This document shows positions 14,432 to 19,558 of a stretch of 33,007 nucleotides of DNA, piece after piece. The notes under the pieces are model-generated. The model saw only the letters and a program-made list of their open reading frames with translations, searched no databases and was not told the DNA's origin. Both the position numbers and the translations under genes were made by a program. Location of the stretch: IMG/VR virus record IMGVR_UViG_3300030117_000232, positions 1 through 33,007 of that record. One strand, written 5' to 3'. The stretch comes from a virus. Position 1 is the first letter of the stretch. Every line of letters starts with the position of its first letter.

Positions 14432-14602
14432 CTACTCAGCCATTGTGCGGACAATGCCGCCGATGATGGCGACAAATAGGCCGCCGATAAGGCATGCGAT
14501 CTGAAAGAAGAAGGCGCTATCATCCATTGGCTCTGCCATTGATGTGCCGAAAATCAGAGCGAACATGCCGATTCCGATTAGAAAATTTGATAGAAGTTTC
14601 AT
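14432..14602 (-). CDS. Small two-helix membrane protein
   Basis: A 56-residue protein, first in its transcript. It has two membrane segments, about residues 5-20 (SNFLIGIGMFALIFGT) and 31-50 (FFQIACLIGGLFVAIIGGIV). The ATG at 14602 has AGGAGG five bases before it. It starts right behind a promoter with an operator-like palindrome, so it should be made early or on derepression. A role in superinfection exclusion or membrane alteration is possible; nothing in the sequence fixes it. A longer frame exists upstream but runs through the promoter. Confidence 0.7.
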   Translation of the reverse strand: MKLLSNFLIGIGMFALIFGTSMAEPMDDSAFFFQIACLIGGLFVAIIGGIVRTMAE

Positions 14603-14607
14603 TTTTT

Positions 14608-14655
14608 CCTCCTTACTGCATACTTGCAGTATAGCAGCAATTGTTGTGGTTGCAA
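14608..14655 (-). promoter_or_regulatory. Promoter P1 overlapped by palindromic operator
   Basis: Read leftward: -35-like TTGCAA (14655-14650), 16 bp, -10-like TATACT (14633-14628), start near 14621, then AGGAGG and the ATG at 14602. A palindrome with 7-bp arms, TACTGCA-tact-TGCAGTA (14614-14631), covers the -10 and the start site, where a bound repressor would stop transcription. It is the most symmetrical of the three related sites. Confidence 0.6.
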
Positions 14656-14705
14656 CGCAGTTATATGGCCGGGCAACCGGCGTTGGCAGCGTGGTACCGA
14701 GCATG

Positions 14706-14735
14706 AAAAAAGCCCCGCAGCCGAAGCTGCGAGGC
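14706..14735 (-). terminator. Rho-independent terminator after the 141-aa gene
   Basis: Read leftward: a 10-bp GC-rich stem around a TTCG loop, then six T. One pair is G-U in the leftward RNA but a mismatch in the rightward RNA, so the signal is specific for the minus strand. It separates the 141-residue gene from promoter P1. Confidence 0.9.
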
Positions 14736-14747
14736 TGTGTCAGCGTG

Positions 14748-15173
14748 TTAGGCTGACTTGGTGAAGAAGGAACCTGCATCCGCAGTGGCTGCTGCGTTCT
14801 GCTTGGCAGCGTTGATTTGATCAGGGAACATCTGCATCTGAGCTTGCTTGAAGTATGCAAGCAGCTCTTCAGCAACGTTCTGCTGATCGTTGTGCCAGTT
14901 CCAGTCACGCTCCCATTGCAGAAGCTGACCGGCATCGAAGGCTGGTGCGCCTTCAATGTCTCCGGCACGGTTGGCGTTCATCTCTACGCCCTTGTCGAAG
15001 ATCTCTGTCTTGATCTTCTCCTTGCGGTCAATCGACCACTCAAAGTGATCAATGATCTTTTGTACATGATACTGTACTGATCTGTTTGTTGTTTTGTTCT
15101 CTTCAACAGCAGCAAGAGAAAAGATGGTGGTCAGGTTCTTGGCAAGTCCATTTACGTTTGATTGCTTTGACAT
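14748..15173 (-). CDS. First leftward gene, unknown function (141 aa)
   Basis: A 141-residue protein, helical and charged (NRSVQYHVQKIIDHFEWSID, RDWNWHNDQQNVAEELLAYF), ending in an Ala-rich tail (AKQNAAATADAGSFFTKSA). AAGGAG precedes the ATG at 15173. It is the only gene between the divergent control region and the terminator at 14706-14735, so it forms its own unit and may be expressed strongly and early. I do not recognise a family; its place suggests a host-takeover or DNA-associated role. Confidence 0.75.
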   Translation of the reverse strand: MSKQSNVNGLAKNLTTIFSLAAVEENKTTNRSVQYHVQKIIDHFEWSIDRKEKIKTEIFDKGVEMNANRAGDIEGAPAFDAGQLLQWERDWNWHNDQQNVAEELLAYFKQAQMQMFPDQINAAKQNAAATADAGSFFTKSA

Positions 15174-15281
15174 TAGTCACTCCTTAGCAAAGAGGCGAGA
15201 CAATCCCGCCTTACGAACAACCCGCAATCACAGCAGCCTCTGCAATCAAGTCAGGCTCGGCCGGCATGCCAGTTTGATCCA

Positions 15282-15356
15282 GCCCGCTTGCGCGGATGCG
15301 CACCGGCCCGCTTGCGCGGCAGCGCAAATAAAAGCGCGGGCCAATAAGCGCGGGCT
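15282..15356. repeat. GC-rich direct and inverted repeats (possible origin or packaging element)
   Basis: GCCCGCTTGCGCGG occurs twice, 24 bp apart (15282-15295, 15306-15319). Each copy forms a small hairpin around GGAT or GGCA. Two copies of AAGCGCGGGC follow 14 bp apart and can pair back (GGCCCGC at 15305-15311 with GCGGGCC at 15336-15342). This is much richer in G+C than the surrounding genome. Confidence 0.75.
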
Positions 15357-15424
15357 GGGCAGCAAACTGAGCATGGGCGAGACTTGATACGCGCGACCAG
15401 CGCGGGTGCAAAGAGGCCGCTGTG

Positions 15425-15565
15425 ATGCGTTGGTTGTTCTTGGCGGATTGGGTCGTTTCTTTGGTTAGGAGTGCTATGTCAATGCTAGCAAACGTGGACT
15501 TGGCAAGGTTCTGCCAACAGCTTTTCTCGCAGTCTGATGTTGTTGTGGGGCATGATAATACATGA
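15425..15565 (+). CDS. Possible 46-aa ORF in the control region
   Basis: A frame (MRWLFLADWVVSLVRSAMSM ...) with a hydrophobic start. Another in-frame ATG at 15476 has GGAG before it, giving 29 residues. It is the only plus-strand frame here with a plausible ribosome site. There is no family and no supporting overlap, so it may be chance. Confidence 0.22.
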   Translation: MRWLFLADWVVSLVRSAMSMLANVDLARFCQQLFSQSDVVVGHDNT

Positions 15566-15620
15566 GGTATATCCCCCCTGTCCTGCGCGTGACGGCAATA
15601 GCGGCGCAACGTCCGTCAGT

Positions 15621-15642
15621 ACAGCAGTCTACAGACTGCTGT
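15621..15642. promoter_or_regulatory. Perfect inverted repeat, 10-bp arms
   Basis: ACAGCAGTCT, two bases (AC), then its exact complement AGACTGCTGT. No T-run follows on either strand, so it is more like a protein-binding site than a terminator. It differs from the three operator-like sites in the leftward block. Confidence 0.6.
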
Positions 15643-15722
15643 GCTGTCGCAACGGCCGCCACTAACTAATTGCCACGCGCACAGAACAGACATTGAAGCG
15701 GTTCTAAAGTACATTTTGTTGC

Positions 15723-15772
15723 TTGACATGGGGTTGACAGCGGGGCCACATTGGGGGGGAACACAGGGGGGG
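15723..15772. promoter_or_regulatory. Tandem TTGACA boxes and four G-runs before the small terminase
   Basis: TTGACA occurs at 15723-15728 and 15734-15739, one helix turn apart. Runs of 4, 4, 7 and 7 G start at 15730, 15742, 15753 and 15766, with loops of 6-8 bases. No good -10 follows. The place just before the small terminase is where packaging (cos or pac) sites often lie. Confidence 0.4.
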
Positions 15773-15784
15773 CAACAGTTAGGT

Positions 15785-16162
15785 ATGAGTATGACAGTAG
15801 CTAAGATACTAACCGATAAGCAGATGGCTCTGGTGGATACGCTCGTAGCTGATGGATGTAGCATCAAGGAAGCGGCTGGCAAAGCCGGATACGCAGAGGG
15901 TGAAGCCGGGAGAGTAAGTGCCAGTAAGGCTTTGCGACAGCCGCATGTGCAGCAGTACATGATGACAAGAGTCGGTGAGAGTCTTGGACTACATGCTACG
16001 ACGGCTGCTGCTAAGCTGCTTAACTTAGCGCGAGGCGCTAAGTCCGAGTATGTCCAGCTAGAAGCTAGCAAGGACATACTCGATCGTGCTGGCTTCAAGC
16101 CAGCCGATAAGCAGATGCACTTGCATGCTGGGGAAATTAAGGTGAGCATAGACCTGACATAA
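15785..16162 (+). CDS. Small terminase subunit (DNA recognition)
   Basis: A 125-residue protein whose N-terminal half looks like terminase small subunits: LTDKQMALVDTLVADGCSIK then EAAGKAGYAEGEAGRVSASK, a helix-turn-helix for binding the packaging site. The C-terminal part has QLEASKDILDRAGFKPADKQ and a short tail. It should form a ring that recruits the large subunit. The large terminase is about 1.6 kb downstream, past small genes. ATG occurs at 15785 and 15791; AGG upstream is weak and fits either. A longer frame back to 15641 has no support. Confidence 0.82.
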   Translation: MSMTVAKILTDKQMALVDTLVADGCSIKEAAGKAGYAEGEAGRVSASKALRQPHVQQYMMTRVGESLGLHATTAAAKLLNLARGAKSEYVQLEASKDILDRAGFKPADKQMHLHAGEIKVSIDLT

Positions 16163-16234
16163 GGGGGGTGGCCCCAAAAGTGTGGCTATGCCAGTGTGAC
16201 GTAGTACCACCCAGACATTAGAGGCAAAAAAGGC

Positions 16235-16555
16235 ATGTGTGTACCAGCAGTAGAGAAACCAGCGAAGAAGTTATTAAAGGGCGTTTCCAAGGTTCCTGAG
16301 AAAATTTACAAGGAAGCTATTAAGGTTCCGAAAAAGGCTGTTGAGGAAGTTGGCAAGGCTGTTGGTTTGATTGATTCCAAGCCTGATGTTATTCAGGTAC
16401 CGGCTCCGACTCCTGAGCCTATAGAGCCTGTTGAGCAGATGGGTGCTGCTGGCGGTGGTGTTTTGACTACAGCGCCGCGTGGCAAGGGTGTTGGTCGGCG
16501 CACTTCTTTTGGCGCTAGGGCTAGTTTGATTAACTTGAGGAACTTTGATTCTTGA
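16235..16555 (+). CDS. Small basic protein of the virion region, MC...GVGRR type
   Basis: A 106-residue protein: a Lys-rich helical start (CVPAVEKPAKKLLKGVSKVP), a Pro/Glu linker (APTPEPIEPVEQ) and a Gly-rich end with RGKGVGRRTSFGARASL. The N-terminal Met-Cys and GVGRR-S near the C-terminus recur in the 74-residue protein at 19334. Small proteins like this near terminase and portal in T7-like phages are often minor virion or adaptor parts. It is preceded by GAGGC. The 72 bp before it holds only a short GGGG/CCCC stem. Function not known. Confidence 0.68.
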   Translation: MCVPAVEKPAKKLLKGVSKVPEKIYKEAIKVPKKAVEEVGKAVGLIDSKPDVIQVPAPTPEPIEPVEQMGAAGGGVLTTAPRGKGVGRRTSFGARASLINLRNFDS

Positions 16556-16884
16556 AGACACCGGCATGGCAGCGCAAGGAAGGACAGAATCCCAGAGGTG
16601 GTCTCAACGCTGCCGGACGCGCATCATACAATCGTCGAACCGGCGGCAATCTCAAGGCACCGGTAAAGGCCAAGGCGGACACACCGCAGAAGAAGCGGCG
16701 CAAGGGCAGCTTCTTGGTAAGGATGGGCAGCGCCAAGGGGCCGCTGTACAAGGATGGGAAGAAGACCAGATTGAAGCTCTCACTAGAGGCATGGGGGCAT
16801 CGTGGTGACAAGGCCAGTGCTGTACGCAGGGGTCGTTCTTTGTTAGCCTCTTACCAGCGTTCCAAGGAGAAATCTAATGCCTAA
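16552..16884 (+). CDS. Basic small protein, DUF6321-like, TTG start
   Basis: A 110-residue protein opening KTPAWQRKEGQNPRGGLNAA then GRASYNRRTGGNLKAPVKAK, a pattern I recall from a conserved phage family (DUF6321, from memory). It is very basic and has SFLVRMGSAKGPLYKDGKKT later. It starts at TTG (16552), which overlaps the previous stop (TTGA); no ATG precedes the conserved part, so TTG is needed. Its end overlaps the next gene by eight bases. It may bind DNA, but its role is not established. Confidence 0.7.
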   Translation: MKTPAWQRKEGQNPRGGLNAAGRASYNRRTGGNLKAPVKAKADTPQKKRRKGSFLVRMGSAKGPLYKDGKKTRLKLSLEAWGHRGDKASAVRRGRSLLASYQRSKEKSNA

Positions 16885-17029
16885 CGTTGCCGGAAAAAAA
16901 TATGCGTATACTCCTGCGGGAAAGAAGAAAGCTAAGAAGGCTGCTAAGTCTTTGCTGACTTCTGCACAGAAGAAGCTGCCGCAGGATCTCCAAGATAAAA
17001 TTGTAAAGGCTAAGATGCGCAATGCCTAA
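16877..17029 (+). CDS. Small Lys/Ala-rich protein (50 aa)
   Basis: A 50-residue protein beginning MPNVAGKKYAYTPAGKKKAK, a start common in small marine phage proteins (MPxVGGKxYxYT). It is strongly basic, and AAGGAGA precedes the ATG at 16877. It overlaps the genes on both sides by eight bases. It probably binds nucleic acid or is packaged; this is not established. Confidence 0.68.
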   Translation: MPNVAGKKYAYTPAGKKKAKKAAKSLLTSAQKKLPQDLQDKIVKAKMRNA

Positions 17030-17285
17030 GTATCAGTTCAGAGATGGCACTCCTTATGATGGGCCGTATTTTATTATGCAGGACGGTAGAGTTCTGTCTG
17101 GTGCAACCTATACAACTGACTCTCAGCGTCTAGTGGAGATTGAAGATGGCGGTGAACGAAGCGGGGAACTACACAAAGCCAGCCCTAAGAAAGCGCCTGT
17201 TCAACAAAGTAAAACGAGAGGCAAAGGGCGGAAGAGCGGGTCAGTGGTCAGCAAGAAAAGCGCAAAGACTAGCCCTTCTGTATAA
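17022..17285 (+). CDS. Small protein with N-terminal conserved part, tail overlapped by another gene
   Basis: An 87-residue frame. Residues 1-42 (MPKYQFRDGTPYDGPYFIMQ ... YTTDSQRLVEIED) look conserved and folded. The remaining 45 are a Lys/Ser-rich tail. From 17146 the same DNA codes, in another frame, for a 55-residue protein that looks well conserved, so this tail may be free of constraint. It overlaps the previous gene by eight bases. Unknown role. Confidence 0.68.
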   Translation: MPKYQFRDGTPYDGPYFIMQDGRVLSGATYTTDSQRLVEIEDGGERSGELHKASPKKAPVQQSKTRGKGRKSGSVVSKKSAKTSPSV

Positions 17286-17313
17286 GAAGGCTGGCGGTGG
17301 TTACACCAACTAA
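17146..17313 (+). CDS. Small basic protein with GQWSARKAQ motif, overlapping in another frame
   Basis: A 55-residue protein: MAVNEAGNYTKPALRKRLFN, then AKGGRAGQWSARKAQRLALL and YKKAGGGYTN at the end. I recall many phage proteins with exactly this plan (TKPxLRKRL ... GQWSARKAQ ... KKxGGGY); their function is unknown to me. GGAG lies about nine bases before the ATG. The first 140 bp lie inside the preceding ORF in a different frame. Its motif strength makes it at least as likely to be real as its neighbour's tail. Confidence 0.78.
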   Translation: MAVNEAGNYTKPALRKRLFNKVKREAKGGRAGQWSARKAQRLALLYKKAGGGYTN

Positions 17314-17354
17314 TATTCGTATATTCCAACCCTAAGCACAGGAATAATGGAATA

Positions 17355-17606
17355 ATGGCACTAGCGGCTTCACAGAGATCCTTGAGAGCTTGGACACGCC
17401 AGAAGTGGCGTACCAAGTCAGGGAAGCCTAGCACTCAGGGCAGCAAAGCTACTGGTGAGCGATATCTCCCTGCTGCCGCCATCTCTGCCCTGAGTGACGA
17501 GGAGTATCAGCGCACCAGCCGGAAGAAACGTGCTGCCCTACGTCGAGGCAAGCAGTTCTCAAAGCAACCGAAGAGCATTGCTAAAAAGACTGCGAGTTAC
17601 AGATGA
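17355..17606 (+). CDS. Basic small protein, DUF5872-like (KWRTKSGKPS)
   Basis: An 83-residue basic protein: RAWTRQKWRTKSGKPSTQGS, then ATGERYLPAAAISALSDEEY, and a Lys/Arg-rich end (SKQPKSIAKKTASYR). The KWRTKSGKPSxxG ... ERYLP pattern matches a small family I remember as DUF5872, common in phages and large viruses, without a known function. The ATG at 17355 has a loose AGGAAT upstream. It overlaps the next gene (ATGA). Confidence 0.75.
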   Translation: MALAASQRSLRAWTRQKWRTKSGKPSTQGSKATGERYLPAAAISALSDEEYQRTSRKKRAALRRGKQFSKQPKSIAKKTASYR

Positions 17607-17797
17607 GTTTTCTGCACACGCTCAAACCAGAAGAGCGAGAGATCCTGCGCAGGGTGGTGAAAAAAGTACACCTTGCTCACCACCCCGAAGAGTTCTGCAC
17701 TGATCGCGAAGCCGATAAGGTAATCTCTGTGATTGGCCCAGAGGTGGTTGAGCGGATGATTAAGTTTGGCAAGGATCAGAAGGTTGACCAACTTTAG
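17603..17797 (+). CDS. Small protein directly before the large terminase (64 aa)
   Basis: A 64-residue protein (MSFLHTLKPEEREILRRVVK, VHLAHHPEEFCTDREADKVI, GPEVVERMIKFGKDQ), helical with conserved-looking His and Glu. Similar small proteins often precede the large terminase in marine podoviruses. It starts in the stop of the previous gene and overlaps the terminase start. It may be a terminase partner; not proven. Confidence 0.75.
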   Translation: MSFLHTLKPEEREILRRVVKKVHLAHHPEEFCTDREADKVISVIGPEVVERMIKFGKDQKVDQL

Positions 17798-19304
17798 CTA
17801 TAAGCCTGACGGCAAAGTCCTCAAAGCATTTATGAAAGACGATATGTTCTTTCGTGGCATCAGAGGGCCGGTAGGCTCTGGTAAGTCGGTTGCTTGCTGC
17901 GTTGAAGTCTTTCGTCGTGCATTACAGCAGAAGCCAAACAAAGATGGTATCCGGCGCAGCCGGTGGGCAATCATCCGAAACACCAACCCACAGCTTAGAA
18001 CAACGACAATCAAGACTTGGCTTGACTGGTTCCCAGAGGATCAGTGGGGCAAGTTTATGTGGTCAGTGCCATACACTCACATCATCAAACAGGCAGATCT
18101 TGAACTTGAGGTTATTTTCTTGGCCCTTGATCGCCCAGAAGATGTGAAGAAGCTGTTGTCATTGGAACTTACTGGCATCTGGATTAATGAGGCTAGAGAA
18201 GTACCAAAGTCTATTATTGATGCCTGTACCATGCGCGTGGGTCGCTTTCCTTCCATGCGTGATGGGGGGCCATCGTGGTCAGGGGTGATTGCCGATACAA
18301 ACGCGCCAGAGGAAGATCACTGGTGGCCGATTATGTCTGGCGAGGTGCCAGTCCCTGACCACATCCCTCATGAGCAAGCGCGTATGTTGCTTAAACCAGA
18401 CAACTGGAGCTTCTATGTACAACCATCTGGTATGCGTGAGGCACTAGATAAAAATGGCAATGTTTTGGATTATGCCAAGAATACTGGCGCTGAAAATGCC
18501 AAGAACATGCTCGAAAGCTACTATCCGAATCTAATTCGAGGTAAAACAAAATCTTGGATTGATGTGTATGTGATGAACCGTCTTGGCACTATTCAAGAGG
18601 GTAAGCCTGTTTATCCGATGTTCAATGCTGAAACTCACATTGCAACAGAAGAGATACCAATTGCTGATGGCATACCGCTGTATATTGGCATCGACTTTGG
18701 CCTTACACCCGCTGCTGTATTTGGGCAAAAGGTGCGCGGCAGGTGGCTAATCCAATCTGAAATTGTGGCAATTGATATGGGTATTGTGCGTTTTGCTGAG
18801 ATGCTGCGCCAAGAGATTGCTACCCGCTTTGGCAATCTTGATGTGCATATTTTTGGCGACCCTGCGGGTGACTTCCGCGCACAGACTGATGAAAGCACAC
18901 CGTTTCAGATCTTGCGTGGCGCTGGCTTACGCGCACAGCCTACACACAGTAACTCGGTAGATCTGCGCCTTGAGTCTGTGTCTAGCAATCTGAATAAGAT
19001 GGTAGATGGCAGACCAGCGTTTTTGATTGATCGTCGCTGTCCTACGCTCATTAAAGGTTTTGAGGGTGGGTATAGCTATAAGCGTTTGCAGGTATCTGGC
19101 GAGAGGTTTGATGACAAGCCAGAAAAAAACATGTATTCGCACATACATGATGCTTTGCAATACCTGATGCTGGGTGCTGGAGAAGGGCGTCAGCTTATAT
19201 CAGGGCAGAAGCCATTGAGGGCTTTCCAAGCTAAGAAAGAGTTTGATGTCTTTGCTCGAAAGCCTAAGCAACAGAAACGCAGCGGCTTGTGGGCAAGGAT
19301 GTAA
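17784..19304 (+). CDS. terL: Large terminase subunit (ATPase and nuclease)
   Basis: About 506 residues; drives DNA into the prohead and cuts it. Walker A is GPVGSGKS (residues 28-35, counting from the TTG at 17784), with a Walker-B-like GIWINE at 131-136. The nuclease part has Asp304 (YIGIDFGLTPAAV), Asp359 (HIFGDPAGDF) and Asp456 (HIHDALQYL), the usual RNase-H-like acid set. No ATG lies before the ATPase motif. TTG at 17784 (AAGG nine bases before it) and TTG at 17766 are both possible; the first overlaps the previous gene by 14 bp. Length is normal for T7-like terminases. It lies just before the portal gene. Confidence 0.93.
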   Translation: MTNFSYKPDGKVLKAFMKDDMFFRGIRGPVGSGKSVACCVEVFRRALQQKPNKDGIRRSRWAIIRNTNPQLRTTTIKTWLDWFPEDQWGKFMWSVPYTHIIKQADLELEVIFLALDRPEDVKKLLSLELTGIWINEAREVPKSIIDACTMRVGRFPSMRDGGPSWSGVIADTNAPEEDHWWPIMSGEVPVPDHIPHEQARMLLKPDNWSFYVQPSGMREALDKNGNVLDYAKNTGAENAKNMLESYYPNLIRGKTKSWIDVYVMNRLGTIQEGKPVYPMFNAETHIATEEIPIADGIPLYIGIDFGLTPAAVFGQKVRGRWLIQSEIVAIDMGIVRFAEMLRQEIATRFGNLDVHIFGDPAGDFRAQTDESTPFQILRGAGLRAQPTHSNSVDLRLESVSSNLNKMVDGRPAFLIDRRCPTLIKGFEGGYSYKRLQVSGERFDDKPEKNMYSHIHDALQYLMLGAGEGRQLISGQKPLRAFQAKKEFDVFARKPKQQKRSGLWARM

Positions 19305-19333
19305 GGTGATACAGGTAATTACAGGAGGCTGAT

Positions 19334-19558
19334 ATGTGTATTGGCGGTTTTGGCAAAACAACTGTTGTTCAAGCAGTAGACCCTATAGCAAGGGAAGAAG
19401 CTGCTGAAAGAAAAAGAGTTGTTACTGAGCAACGCAAGACGCGCAAACAAGAATCTCTGGCTCAAACTGTTGAAGCAACAACTCGTGGTGTTGGGCGTCG
19501 TTCTTTAATAACTGGCCCCGGTGGCGGCATGGGTTATTTTAATAGGTACAGAACATGA
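19334..19558 (+). CDS. Small protein between terminase and portal, MC...GVGRR type
   Basis: A 74-residue protein (MCIGGFGKTTVVQAVDPIAR ... EATTRGVGRRSLITGPGGGM ...). A glycine start, a charged middle helix and a GVGRRSL-Gly-rich end. It shares Met-Cys and GVGRR with the 106-residue protein at 16235. AGGAGG precedes the ATG at 19334, and its stop overlaps the portal start by four bases. Proteins at this position in T7-like phages are usually small virion parts; role unknown. Confidence 0.7.
   Translation: MCIGGFGKTTVVQAVDPIAREEAAERKRVVTEQRKTRKQESLAQTVEATTRGVGRRSLITGPGGGMGYFNRYRT

Larger units (their letters stand above)
15174..15784. other. Divergent control region without a clear large gene
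   Basis: About 610 bp between the outermost leftward gene and the small terminase. It holds GC-rich hairpin repeats (15282-15356), a perfect palindrome (15621-15642), two TTGACA boxes and runs of G near 15723-15772. These are hallmarks of an origin, a packaging site or promoters. ORFs on either strand here are unconvincing apart from one weak small candidate. No tRNA is seen. Confidence 0.7.

Noticed and set aside
14432-14968. Long 178-codon minus-strand frame
   Set aside because: Only its last 56 codons look like protein and have a ribosome site; the rest crosses promoter, terminator and another gene.
15477-15482. TTGACA facing left as promoter for the 141-aa gene
   Set aside because: No acceptable -10 at 15-19 bases; distance to the gene about 300 bp.
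15211-15609. 132-codon minus-strand ORF in the control region
   Set aside because: No ribosome site, composition shaped by the GC-rich repeats (Ala/Arg/Pro), no recognisable motif.
15616-16149. 177-codon minus-strand ORF opposite the small terminase
   Set aside because: Ser/Cys/Leu-rich antisense shadow of a recognisable terminase gene; no ribosome site.
16163-16234. GGGG/CCCC stem after the small terminase as a terminator
   Set aside because: Only four pairs with a three-base loop and no T-run; too weak.
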